A stretch of DNA of 22,644 bases from assembly GCA_026770585.1 (NCBI GenBank), contig MU647268.1:5508-28151 (forward strand). The letters run 5' to 3'. Positions 1 to 10,594 of this stretch are shown piece after piece. The notes under the pieces were generated by a model. That model searched no databases and was not told the DNA's origin. It saw only the letters and a list, made by a program, of their open reading frames with translations. The DNA is from Baffinella frigidus (lineage: Eukaryota; Cryptophyceae; Cryptomonadales; Baffinellaceae). Made by a program: the position numbers and the translations under genes. Positions within the stretch are counted from its first letter, which is position 1. Each line of letters starts with the position of its first letter.

Positions 1-435
1 ATGTTGGGAGCTCGAAGAACCTAAAGGACCTAAAGGAACATGCTTTCTTTGCAGTCCTTTCTACGGAAGGGCGTGTCGTTGGCATATGTTGGGAGAAATT
101 TAAACCTAAAGGACCTAAACATCCCTTCTACGGAACGGCGTGTCGTTGGCATATGTTGGGAGAAATTAAAACCTAAAGGACCTAAAGGTCAAACACCTAA
201 AGAACACCGTTTGGGGGCCCGCAGGTGAGGACAGCACGCTTGCCACGGGGAGAGACGTTTCATGCGGGGTAACTAGCGAACGACCCCCGGGGATTCGCGA
301 ACGACCCCCGGGGATACCTCCGGGGATTCGGAGGTAGGGGGGGGTTGGTTCGGGACCTTTCGCGGCACCGGCGCCTCACAACCCTGTAGGATGCTGTCCT
401 GATACCGCACGGTAGGGACATGAGTCGGCAGCTTA

Positions 436-484
436 CGAGGAGGGTACCCAGGGTCGCCACTGTAGCATGATGAGCGCGGGCTCG
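436..484 (-). other. Weak candidate exon, unassigned gene
   Basis: On the minus strand a 45-nt stretch (RDTEPALIMLQWRPW) lies between 'cctggcag' and a GTACCC donor-like site. About 50 bp further on, a second 42-nt stretch (DSILQGCEAPVPRK) lies between 'ggtatcag' and GTCCCG. Both are phase 0, which is why I note them. There is no family recognition and no third exon, so chance is a real alternative. Confidence 0.15.
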
Positions 485-552
485 GTGTCCCGCTGCCAGG
501 ACTGACTGAGCCCAAGCAGGGGACCTCGGGGGGGGTAGACATCACCGAAGTG

Positions 553-612
553 AGCCTCGGTCGGACAGGTAATGAGCCTCAGTGGAGGCTCAGCACCTGT
601 CCGACCGAGGCT
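553..612. repeat. Perfect 18-bp inverted repeat (hairpin)
   Basis: The arms at 553-570 and 595-612 ('agcctcggtcggacaggt' and its complement) are perfect. A second small palindrome (TGAGCCTC/GAGGCTCA) lies in the loop. The function is unknown; it is probably the smallest kind of inverted-repeat element found throughout the window. Confidence 0.7.
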
Positions 613-890
613 GCACAGAAGGGTTTTTTTCTCACATCGCAACGTGGGGGCCTAGGTGGTGGAGGGGGTTACTCTCCTCGTAGGGCAAGCTTCCCCACCC
701 GACGCCGCGGGGGGGGCTTTTGCTTGGCCCCAAGGAAAGAGGTCCACATAGTTCCTCGGTCTGCCCCGCTTTCGTAAAGTGGCGCATCGGGTGGCTATGT
801 CTGGATTAGGTGGAGGCTCTCGCGGGTGCTCTGCGGGAAACATCGGGGGGAGAGGATATGGAACAGCCCCGCCGGCAGGCTCGTGAACGC

Positions 891-910
891 CCGCGTGACC
901 GGTCACGCGG
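891..910. repeat. 20-bp perfect palindrome
   Basis: The sequence reads CCGCGTGACC GGTCACGCGG with no spacer. It lies in an otherwise featureless GC-rich stretch (640-1000) where I see no supported gene. Confidence 0.6.
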
Positions 911-1529
911 ACGCCGAAGCCAACTGTCTGAGGTGACTGCCTTGCGTGTGCTATCACGGTCTCTCGCGGGTGCGCACCTCTACGATCGCTGATGCGATCT
1001 TAATCCTTGGTGGATCCCCATATGGGTAGTGGCAGTTTCTTGGGCAGGAAAGTGTTGGTGCAAATCCCAGATGCTTTCCTAACCTCGCCTCATTTCTGCA
1101 CCGTGCATTTTCACTTTCGAATAAAGTCAATAAGTGTCAATAAGTGTCAGCTTCAAGAATGCTTTTCCTGCAGATCTTTTCTCTACGGAAAGGCGTGTCG
1201 TTGGGCCATGTTGGGAGAAATCAAAACCTAAAGGACCTAAATAGTGTGTGAGCATGGGAACCAGTTGGTATACCTTCACTCACCCCGAGAGAACCACCCA
1301 TTATCCCCTCTACACGAGCCTCTGCACTGGAGAGCTAAACGCGATCTGAAAGCAAAAATGCTTTCTCTGCAGTCCTTTCTACGGAAGGGCGTGTCGTTGG
1401 GCCATGTTGGGCGAAATTGACACCTGAAAGACCTAGAGGATAGCTCCAAAAAAAGACCCATGCTTGTTTTGTCCTGGTGTGTGTGAGAGCATGGGAACAA
1501 GCTGGGATACCTTCACATGCCCGATAAGG

Positions 1530-1650
1530 ATACCCTTTAGCCGGTTTCTGCTGCGATCCTCCGCACCGGAGGGCCTGAATGTGATCCGAAAGGAAGCATG
1601 GCTTTTCTGTAGAACAAGTTCCGGTGTCCGCCTATGTTGGGAGCTCGAAG
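1530..1650 (+). repeat. Second repeat unit of the 1-3.7 kb mosaic, forward copy
   Basis: The unit runs from 'ctttagccggtttctgctgc' through 'gatccgaaaggaagcatggc' to 'ccggtgtccgcctatgttgg' and 'gagctcgaagaacc'. Other copies are a shortened one near 3185-3275 (forward), one at 3436-3535 (inverted) and one at 3600-3705 (forward). The inverted copy at 3436-3535 next to the forward copy at 3600-3705 makes an imperfect hairpin. Confidence 0.6.
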
Positions 1651-3059
1651 AACCCAACAAGACGCGATCTTCACGAGCCTCTGCACTAGAGAGCTAAACG
1701 AGATCCGAAAGCAAAAATGCTTTCTCTGCAGATCCCTTCTACGGAACGGCATGTCGTTGGCAAATGTTGGCAGAAATTAAAATCTCAAGGACCTAAAGGA
1801 TCCGAAAGCAAAAATGCTTTTTCTGCAGATCCTTGCTTCGGAAGGGCGTGTCGTTGGGCTATGTTGGGAGCATTTAAAACCTAAAGGACCCAAATAGGGC
1901 AACCACGGTTGGAGCTCTTATGCTTCAACCATAGGATACCATGAGCCTCATACAGGCTGACTCGGGTTCGGTGTGTGTGCGAGTGTGGTCCCATTTTGGA
2001 TTAGCTCAAGCACCCAAAAAGAACCACCCTTCATCCTCTTTTCAGGAACCTAAAGGATGTGTGATCCTTACGTCCGTACATTTATGGAAGCCTCTACATC
2101 TCTGGTATCTGGCTGATCTTACCTTACACCCCCACACAACCCATCTCACCTTCTGGAATCGTGTTTCCTCTGGGGTATCCGTGGTTGACGCTCCTATGCT
2201 CCAACCATGGGATACCATGAGCCCCAGAACGGCTGACTTGGGTTTGGTGTGTGTGCGAGCCTGTACCTTTTTTGGTCAAACTCAAACACCCCAAGAGAAC
2301 CACCCTCTATCCCTTCTTCACGAGCCTCTGCACTGGAGAGCTAAATGCGAGCCGAAAGCAAAAAGCACTTTCTTTGCAGATCCTTTCTACGGAAGGGCGT
2401 GTCGTTGGGCCATGTTGGAAGAAATTAAGAAATGAAGGACCTAAAGGACGAGCCTCTGCACTGGAAAGCTAAATGCGATCTGAAAGCAAAAAAGCTTTCT
2501 CTGCGGATCTTTTCTACGGAAGGGCGTGTCGTTGGCATATGGTGGGAGCTTTTAAAACCTAACAGACCTCAAGGATCCATGTGAGAAAAGGGGGCTCAGT
2601 CCAGCCCGAGTAGGTAGGACCGGGGAGCTCATCCGTAGATCGTTCCCATCTCCTCAAGAGTGAGGCGGGCGTGGCTTTCGATGTCAGTGTAATACAAAGC
2701 ACCGAAGCACCATTGGCAACAAAAGAACCACCCTCTATCCCCTCTTCACGAGCCTCTGCACTGGAGAGGTAAATACGATCCGAGATCAAAAAAGCTTTCT
2801 CTGCAGATCCTTTCTGCGGAAGGGCGTGTCGTGGGGCCATGTTGGCAGAAATTAAAATCTAAAGGACCTAACGGCATCAAAGACACGGACTCCCGTATAC
2901 TGTGGTAAATCTTTACATTTGTTTGGTTTGACATCGGAGAAAACGTGGTTGGAGCTCCTCGTAACTGAACGATGGGATACTATGGGATACCATTATGGGG
3001 CTTCAGCCAAATTGTATGGTCCTGGTGTGTGTGAGAGTATGGAAACTTTTTGTATATAC

Positions 3060-3158
3060 CCCTTAAGTGGCCAGACAGTCAAATTTGACGGCCAAGAGGT
3101 CCTAGGCAGGTCCTAGGGCCCCACGGTAGGGCGTATGAGCCTACTGGCCACTTAAGGG
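3060..3158 (+). mobile_element. MITE family 1, copy 1
   Basis: This is a 99-bp non-autonomous element with termini CCCTTAAGTGGCCAG / CTGGCCACTTAAGGG. The inner palindrome AAATTTGACGGCC is followed by a core of CCTAGG and CCTACGGTAGGG motifs. It is about 85-95% alike to 13184-13282. Flanks are ATAC on both sides, against AT/AT at the other copies. It interrupts a repeat unit whose uninterrupted relatives elsewhere in 1-3.7 kb read 'ggtataccttcac', so insertion into a pre-existing repeat is directly visible. Confidence 0.85.
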
Positions 3159-3708
3159 ATACCTTTACACACCCGTTTGAAGACACCCTTGTGATCCGAA
3201 AGGACGCATGCCCTTTCTACAGAACAAGGTCCGGTGTCCGCCTATGGTGGCAGTTGAAAGAACCTAAAGGACCTAAATGACATCTGAGGTTCTGTAAATC
3301 CTTTCTAAGGAAGGGCGTGTCGTTGTGCTACGTTGGAAAAATCAAAACCTCAAGGACCTAAAGGAGGTATTCGTGATTGGAGCTCTTATGAGCTTAACGA
3401 TGGGACACCGTGGGCCTTCAGCCGACTTTAAGTCTTTTAGGTTCTTCGAGCTCCCAACATAGACGGACACTGGACCTTGTTCTGCAAAAAAGCCATGCTT
3501 CCTTTCGGGTCACATTCAGTCCTCTCGGCGCAAAGGTTTGCTGGTCCTGGTGTGTGTGCAAGTGTGAACCTGCTTGGTTTAACTCAAACGCCCCACGAGG
3601 ATCCCTTTAGCTGGTTTTTGCTGCGATCCTCTGCACCGGGGGGCCTGATATGATCTGAAAGGAAGTACAGTTTTTCTGCAGATAAGTTCCAGTGTCCGCC
3701 TGAAACAC

Positions 3709-3890
3709 CCACTAGCCTTGAGAGGTGGCTCAGGTGGCTCAAACTGTGCCCTGGAACTATTTTTCAAAAGTTAATTTTTGTAGCGAAAATGCGTCAACTT
3801 TTTGAAGAAGACCCATCAAAATCGAGGATCTGTCAAGATAAATCGAAAATGTTTCAGACCACTATTTGAGCCACCTCCCAGGGCTAGTGG
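3709..3890. mobile_element. Inverted-repeat element, 25-bp TIRs, 3' of the TLC gene
   Basis: The left end starts CCACTAGCCTTGAGAGGTGG and the right end is its imperfect complement (CCACCTCCCAGGGCTAGTGG at 3871-3890). The interior is AT-rich (3755-3855), unlike the surroundings. No open frame of note lies inside. It sits about 170 bp beyond the stop codon of the TLC-domain gene, so it may lie in that gene's 3' UTR or just past it. Confidence 0.75.
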
Positions 3891-4060
3891 ACCGGATGGC
3901 CTTTCTCAAGAACCGCCGGGAAACCTCCAGGACCAACGGATTCCCCGCCACGTGATGAAGATTGAAAATGGTTGGACACCCATACAAACACAAATATTTG
4001 GGTGTTGCAGAGCGGAATTCTGCCGTCGCGCGCGAGAAGAAACGGATTTTACTGAAAACA

Positions 4061-4133
4061 TCACTCCATCTTGTTTTCGTCAATGTACACTTTGGTGCCG
4101 CCGCGCATCACTATCTTGACGATTTTCGAGAAC
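4061..4133 (-). CDS. TLC gene exon 10 (C-terminus, stop)
   Basis: It is 73 nt: one G completing Trp, then [12 protein letters not shown] and on to TGA at 4061-4063. The acceptor is 'ccccaaatcag'. N-L-F-W-F-x-K-I-V-K is typical of the end of the TLC domain, and a short polar tail follows. Confidence 0.85.
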
Positions 4134-4384
4134 CTGATTTGGGGTTTGGGAGTAAGAGTTTGGGGTTTGGGGTTTGCAGTTTGGGGTTTAGAGTTTGGGG
4201 GTTGGGGTTTGGGGTTTGGGGTTTGGGGTTTGGGGTTTGGGGTTTGGGGTTTGGGGTTTAGGCCTTTGGGTTTTGGGTCTAGGGTTTAGCCTACTCAGGC
4301 ACAGCCTCGGTGTGGGGGCATGCATGGCGGCCGTGTTGGTATTAGTAAAGGTCTCTCTTGCGCGCGCGAGCGCGCGTGCGCGCG

Positions 4385-4451
<67 letters not shown>

Positions 4452-7027
4452 CCTCCCTCTCTCTCTAGGGTTTGGGTTTCAGATAATCCTGTCTATCTTG
4501 GAGCAAGGGTTTATGCGGACCTCAGGAATGGCAAGCGGGCCCATCCTGGGGTTGGTCCGCTTCGGGATAGAAAGGATAGACCCGCTTCGGGATGGAAGGG
4601 TTCCGTGTGGGGGAACACATGGCGGCTGCCCCTACACCCTAAAACCTCAACCTTGAACCCTCAACCCTCAACCCTCAACCGTAAACCCTACGGTCTCTTA
4701 CCACCAACCCTCACGGTGAGACCAAATCAACGAGTTCGTGGAGCCATTTCCCCCTTGCAGAGACCCCAGATCTGGGGTGTCTGATTTTAAACTCCCCAAA
4801 ACAACCCCCAAACCAAGGTTTCGGGAGTTTTAAAAGTGTTTTGCACAAAAGGTCGAAAATCGTCGATTTGGTCCGCTCGCGAGGGTCGGTGGTACCAGAG
4901 CAAGTTGAGGCCTTGCGAGGGGCTGCACGCGACGGCAACCCTGAACCCTGACCCCCAATCCGTCAACTGTCAACGGTCAAACCGAAAACGTAGAACCCCG
5001 TAACCCCCCGTAACCCCCCGTAAACCCTACGGTCTCTTACCAGAAGAGGTTAAGGCCTCGGGAGAGGGTGCACGCGACGAACTGTATGATCAAATGCACC
5101 TGCCCCTAAACCGTAAACCCTGCCGCACACTAGACTTCGCAGGATATTCTGACCAGACGTCTGGTCAAAGTATCGGTTAATAAGATGTGTTTGTACCGAG
5201 CAATTCTTAATTAGTACCACGAAAACAGAAGGACCGCTCTGGGAGGGGTCTATTACCAGAAGAGGTTGAAGCCTTGCGAGAGGGTGCACGCGACGACAGC
5301 CCCCCCAGTAAACCGTCAACGCTCAACGCTCAACGCTCAACGCTCAACGCTCAACGCTCAACGCTCTATGTTAAATGCTAAATGCTGAAGCGTAAAGCGT
5401 AAACCATGATCCCTGAGTTCGCTCACCAGAAGAGGTTGAGGCCTCGCGAGAGGGTGCACGCGACGAACTGCATGGTCAAATGCACCTGCCGCAGCCTGCC
5501 GAGGCGTTTCGGGTTTTGAGTTTCAGGGTTTCGGGTTTCGGGTTTCGGGTTTCGGAGCCTGCCGATGGGTGTAGGGTGTAGGGTGTAGGGTTGAGGGTTG
5601 AGGGTTGAGGGTTGAGGGTGTAGGGTGTAGGGTGTAGGGTTCAGGTTCAGGAGCGCCTTGTTTGTGGAGGCGAAAGGGGGGCGCATGGTGAGTTCCAGCA
5701 TCGAGCGTGGTTTCAAAATACTCTATACCACACGGTGTAGAGTATTTTGAAGGTGACGGATTGGGGGTCAGGGTACACGGTGTGTCTCTGTACAGAGAGG
5801 GGGAGGGTACAAGCGACGAACTGCAGACAAACTGAGAGTACAGACAGTCTCTGTACAGACAGGGGGAGGGTGCAAGCGACGAACTGCATGGTCAAATGCA
5901 CCTGCCGCAGCCTGCTGAAGCGTTTCGGGGTTTAGGGACGAGGATTTTTGGAGGATCGGACACCCCTGCACACTTATCTCAGAAAAGAGATTCTAAAATC
6001 CGTTTTCTCAAGTCAATTCCTACACAAATTCGTCAACTTATTCTTTTCTGTTCGAATAAATTGACAGATTTGAAGGGGAAATGACTTAAGAAAACGGATT
6101 TTAGAATCCCTTTTCTGAGATAAAGACCACGTCACTCCTGGTAGAAGGAGTGACGCGGTGGGAGGAGTGACGTGGTGTTCTAGAGCGTTTGCGGTAATTG
6201 TTGTCCGTTTTGGACGTACGGTTTTCCGGTTTTCCGGTTTTGAAAAGGGACTTATAGGACGTGACAAGGATTTTAAACGGTACCAAAAGGCGCAATTCTG
6301 GTACTATTTAAAATCCTTGTCACGTCCTATAAGTCCCTTTCAAAACCGGAAAACCGGAAAACCGTACGTCCAAAACGGACAACAATTACCGCAAACGCTC
6401 TACCATCACCTGACCACGGTTTGATTCCGATGTAATTCGCGTATCGGAATCAAACTGTGGTGAGGTACACCTGCTGCAGCCTGCCGAAGAGTGTTCATGG
6501 TTTAGGGTTGATGGTTTTATGTTTTATGTTTTATGGTGTATGGTTCAGGGTTCAGGGTTTCGGGTTTCGGGTTTAGGGTTTCGGGTTTCGGGTTTAGGGT
6601 TTAGGGTTCAGGGTTTAGGGTATAGGGTGTAGGGTTTAGGGTTCAGGGTTCATGATTTAGGGTATAGGGTTTAGGGTTTAGGGTTTGGGGTTTGGGGTTG
6701 AGGGTTCAGGATATAGGGTGTAGGATCAGGAAACAAAGTGCCTTGTTTGTCGAGACGAAAGCCTGATAACCGTTTCTCATTTTTGGAGGGAACCCTCCGT
6801 GTATATCGACGCCACCAAACTTATCCGGGGAAACCTATTTTTCTTTCATTTGATTCCAATGAAAATTACTACACAAATGCTTTAATTTTACTAGTAAGAA
6901 CGAGTTGTGTAGTAATTTTCATTGCCATCAAATGAAAGAAAAATAGGTTTCCCCGGATAAAAACCAACAAGGCATCTCTCTCTCTCCCTCTGGGTCCCAA
7001 AGACCAATGAGGAATCTATGTCTCGCG

Positions 7028-7104
<77 letters not shown>

Positions 7105-10100
7105 TCTCTCGATCGCTCGCTCGCTGGGACTGGCGCGGTACCGTTGGGGCTGCAACGTCATCCCTCTCAGCAAAGGAACGTAATTTATCTCTCCGGAAAG
7201 TCATTTCTCTCCAGGACAGGAAAGTCATTTCTCTCCAGGACAGGAAAGTCGTTTCTCTCCAGGACAGGAAAGTCATTTCTCTCCAGGAAAGGAAAGTCAT
7301 TTCTCTCTCTGGGAAGTCATCTCTCCCTGGAAAGACATCACCCTCTGTCTGTGGGGCTGGCGCGGTACCGAGTTGGTACCGAGTCTTGTTTGTAGAGACG
7401 AAAGCCTCATAACCGTTTATTGAGGGAACCCTCCGTATACGTCCTCACGAACAAGCCAATAAGGCATATACGTCTCTTTCTGTGAGGATGGGGTAGTACC
7501 GACTTGGCTGTGCCATGATGTAGCCTGGCAGCATCTGTTTAGGGTTTATTGTTTAGGATTTGGGATTTAGGGTCCACACGGTGGGCTACGAGGGTTTCGG
7601 GGCCCCTAGATCTAGCGGTAACGTGACCAAATTTGCATTAGAAAATCCTGAAAGTTAACTGCCCACAGGGTAAGTTGGCTTTTGTTGAAAGGTTCGTAGT
7701 CCACTGTGCGGTTAGGGTTTAGGGTTTAGGGTTTCGGGTTTAGGGTTGAGGCATTCCTGAAGGTCTCGCTAGCTTGCAACGCGCGTTTCTCTCGCCATCG
7801 TGGGGGCAGGAAACGTAACTAGCCATGTATTGGCCAGTCGCGAGGTTGGAACACCTTATCCTGGCACAAATATTTACAACCCCACATATAAATAGGACCC
7901 TCTAGCATTCTCGAAGCCGGACACCTAGGAGAAACCGTCTCGGAAATCACTTTTTCAAAGTACTTCGTGGTACGATTTACAATCTAAAAGTACGCGCTCG
8001 TGCGAAACGGCCTCAACGCTAGCGCAAATCTGACATGGTTTTCACGAGTGAAGCCCTTCAAGGTCGCAATCGCGTCCCGGTCGCGTCCCGGACACGATTG
8101 CGACCTTGAGGCCGTTTGGTCAAAGGATTCCTACGGCCTAAGGCAGGCAATTCCGTAGGCTAAACTACCCAAATTTCGGGCAGTTTCTCTACGAGGGTGC
8201 AAGACTGGTCCGCGTTGATCGGAGACGGAGACCCATACGATCCCGACCCCGATTTCCCCTTAGTTAAGCTATCGGAAAGTACCGTCACGTCCATATTCTA
8301 GTACAAAGTGGACACACCAGTACTAATTTAAAACAACAAAAAACTAATCAAGTCGGGGCGGGAAACCTGGCAGCCGGAAACTTTACCGAGGCGGGCCCGT
8401 ATTAAGGCTGATAGAGAGATTGATAATTTATTGCCGAACAACCAGCGTCAGCGCCGCACATGCTGCGCATTGTGCCACTTACTGTACCCCGTGTCGGCCG
8501 CTCATACGAGCATTTTCCGGATGGATTCTAAGTCCACATCCTACATTAAGGCTGGTAGACTTTTGGATCACGCATCTCTAGGCTGGAGAGTAGTAAATCG
8601 AAGAAGGTTCAAACCTTGCAGCCGGAGACCCACACGATGCCAGTCCCAATCATGATCCGCGAGAGGAAGAATAGCACCGCGAACGCTGTCTGCGAAAACT
8701 GTGTCGGGGACGGGGGGGTTAGGGTTTAGGGTTTGGGGTTGAGGCTTTGGGGCTGAGGGTTTGAGGTCTGGGGTTTGGAAAGGGGGTGAGCGCGCTTGCG
8801 GTAATTCTTGTCCTATTTTCGTGGAGGAAAATTCAAGAAATTCGAGGTCGTTTGTACTAGAGACCACTCGATGCGGTTTCAAGCAGCCCAGTTTTACCCA
8901 GGCAGAGCTGCATCTTGTAGACGGGGGAGTCCTTCTGGGTGCGGTACTACCAGCGAACGTTCGAGAAAGGCTCCGACAACATTTCCCCTAAACCCCCGAA
9001 CCCTGAACCCCTCAACCCCTTAACTCTTCACCCCTTAAACCCCTTAAATCCAAGCACCCAAACAAACCCGAAAACCTTGAAAACCCCACCTCCCTACCCA
9101 CCCTTCCCCTACCCACCTTGTAGACCACAGAGTCCCTCTGGGTGCGGTACTGCCAGCGGGGGTTCTCGCAGGACTGTTCCGTCTACACTCTACTCTAGCT
9201 CCGCCTCAGTAAATCTGGGCCCGCCATAAAATACATGTAGAGCAGGACATCTAGTACAGAAGTTCACCTACAATGCATTTATAGCGGGCCCAGTTTCACT
9301 GACCTTGTAGACGGCGGAGTCCTTCTGGGTGCGGTGCTACCAGCGAACGTTCGAGAAAGGCGCTGACAACTTTCCCCCTCAACCCCTGAACCCCTCAACC
9401 CCTGAACCCCTGACCCCCTAAAATCCAAGCACCCAAACAAACCCGAAAACCTTGAAAACCCTACCTCCCTACCCACCCTTCCCCTACCCACCTTGTAGAC
9501 GGGGGAGTCCTTCTGGGTGCGGTACTGCCAGCGGAGGTTGAGGAAGGGCGTGGACAGCTCCTCGATGAGGAAGAGGAAGTGGTAGGACGTGCAGCACCGA
9601 TCCAGCAGCCCTGAGAGGTGAGGTGGGTGGTTAGGTTTCGCTAACCCCCCCTCCCCTACACCGAGCACCGGTCCAGAAGCCCTGCACGGTTCGGATTTAG
9701 GGGTTGACTTTGGGGTTCGGGGTTTGGGGTTTAGGCCGTACGGTTAGAGGTTGGGGGGCGGGGTTCCCACAGTGGCTCGGCATCAGTGTGCCGATTCACG
9801 ACGCCCGCGTTCGAAGCTGTGGGTCCTCTTCCCACGCCACATTGGATGTGAGGGTAGAATGTTTTCAACTGTATGAGGAAACGGGTGTGAACTTTTGAAA
9901 ACCTTGCCTTGAGGAGGAATTGACTTTTGGCGTCCCCTTCCAAGAATCTGGCGTGGCCGTAGAGCCGCATTGCAGAGGGTGGTTTCTTTCGCTCGAGACT
10001 CCCGCGGTGTTTTCTACGAACTCGTACACGCCATCGCAGTCCACTCGAGGCTGGAAGAGGGAGTATTTTAAATGTGAATTTTTAAATTTAGTACCAGTCA

Positions 10101-10561
10101 CGGGCAGGCGTGGTCACGTATCTGACAGATTTCTGTCAGATACGTGACCAAACGCCCCTTTTGGTGTGAAAATTACAACACCCCCTTTTTTTTCTTTACT
10201 TGTAAAATAATCCCTGTTTTAAAATAGTCACATTTCTAGCCTCGAGTGGGTATTTCGCAAGTCGGATGAACGGCTGTGGGATGCTCGCGCTGGAGAGTAA
10301 CAGAGAGGAATTTCAGAAGAAGGAGCCACCAACCCTCACAGTCTGGGAAAATCGGGAAAAATGGCTCAAAAAATCCCCTTGAAGGCCGTCGGATTCCAAC
10401 GGCCTCCAAGGGGATTTGGTGTTTTTGACTTTTTCGATTTGCCCAAGTTGTGAGGGTTGGTGGAGGGCGGTCACCGAGGAAGAAGAAGCCCCCGATGATG
10501 ATGTGGTGTGCCACCATGTCACTCTCGTACATCTGCTCAGTGCACCCGTTCAGTCAGGAAC

Positions 10562-10594
<33 letters not shown>

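Larger units (their letters stand above)
1..3708. repeat. Mosaic of dispersed/tandem repeat units, no gene identified
   Basis: About ten diverged copies of one unit run on the plus strand, near 31-190, 1160-1235, 1320-1440, 1680-1790, 1800-1895, 2320-2450, 2455-2575, 2750-2880 and 3290-3370. The unit runs from 'gagcctctgcactggagagc' through 'tttctacggaagggcgtgtc' to 'aaacctaaaggacctaaa'. It is interspersed with a second unit (see 1530-1650) and a third built around 'catgggataccatgggcctt'. Frames are broken in every copy. I see no protein family, no reverse transcriptase or transposase motif, and no consistent splice pattern. It could be a decayed satellite-like array or eroded copies of a larger mobile element; which one cannot be decided from this window. 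Confidence 0.6.

Noticed and set aside
4320-4784. Open frames of Ser-Leu repeats (also 7018-7395 and 10416-10860)
   Set aside because: They are dinucleotide CT tracts read as codons.
5300-5372. CRISPR-like array
   Set aside because: The 7-bp units are contiguous with no spacers, in a eukaryotic intron.
7570-7711. Possible inverted-repeat element with CCACACGGTGGGCTACGA ends
   Set aside because: The two ends agree at only about two thirds of positions and the inner arms do not pair, so it is not distinguishable from chance.
8431-8655. 74-codon plus-strand frame
   Set aside because: It lies inside TLC intron 8, matches nothing I recognise and lacks splice or start support; two short internal duplications suggest repeat-derived sequence.
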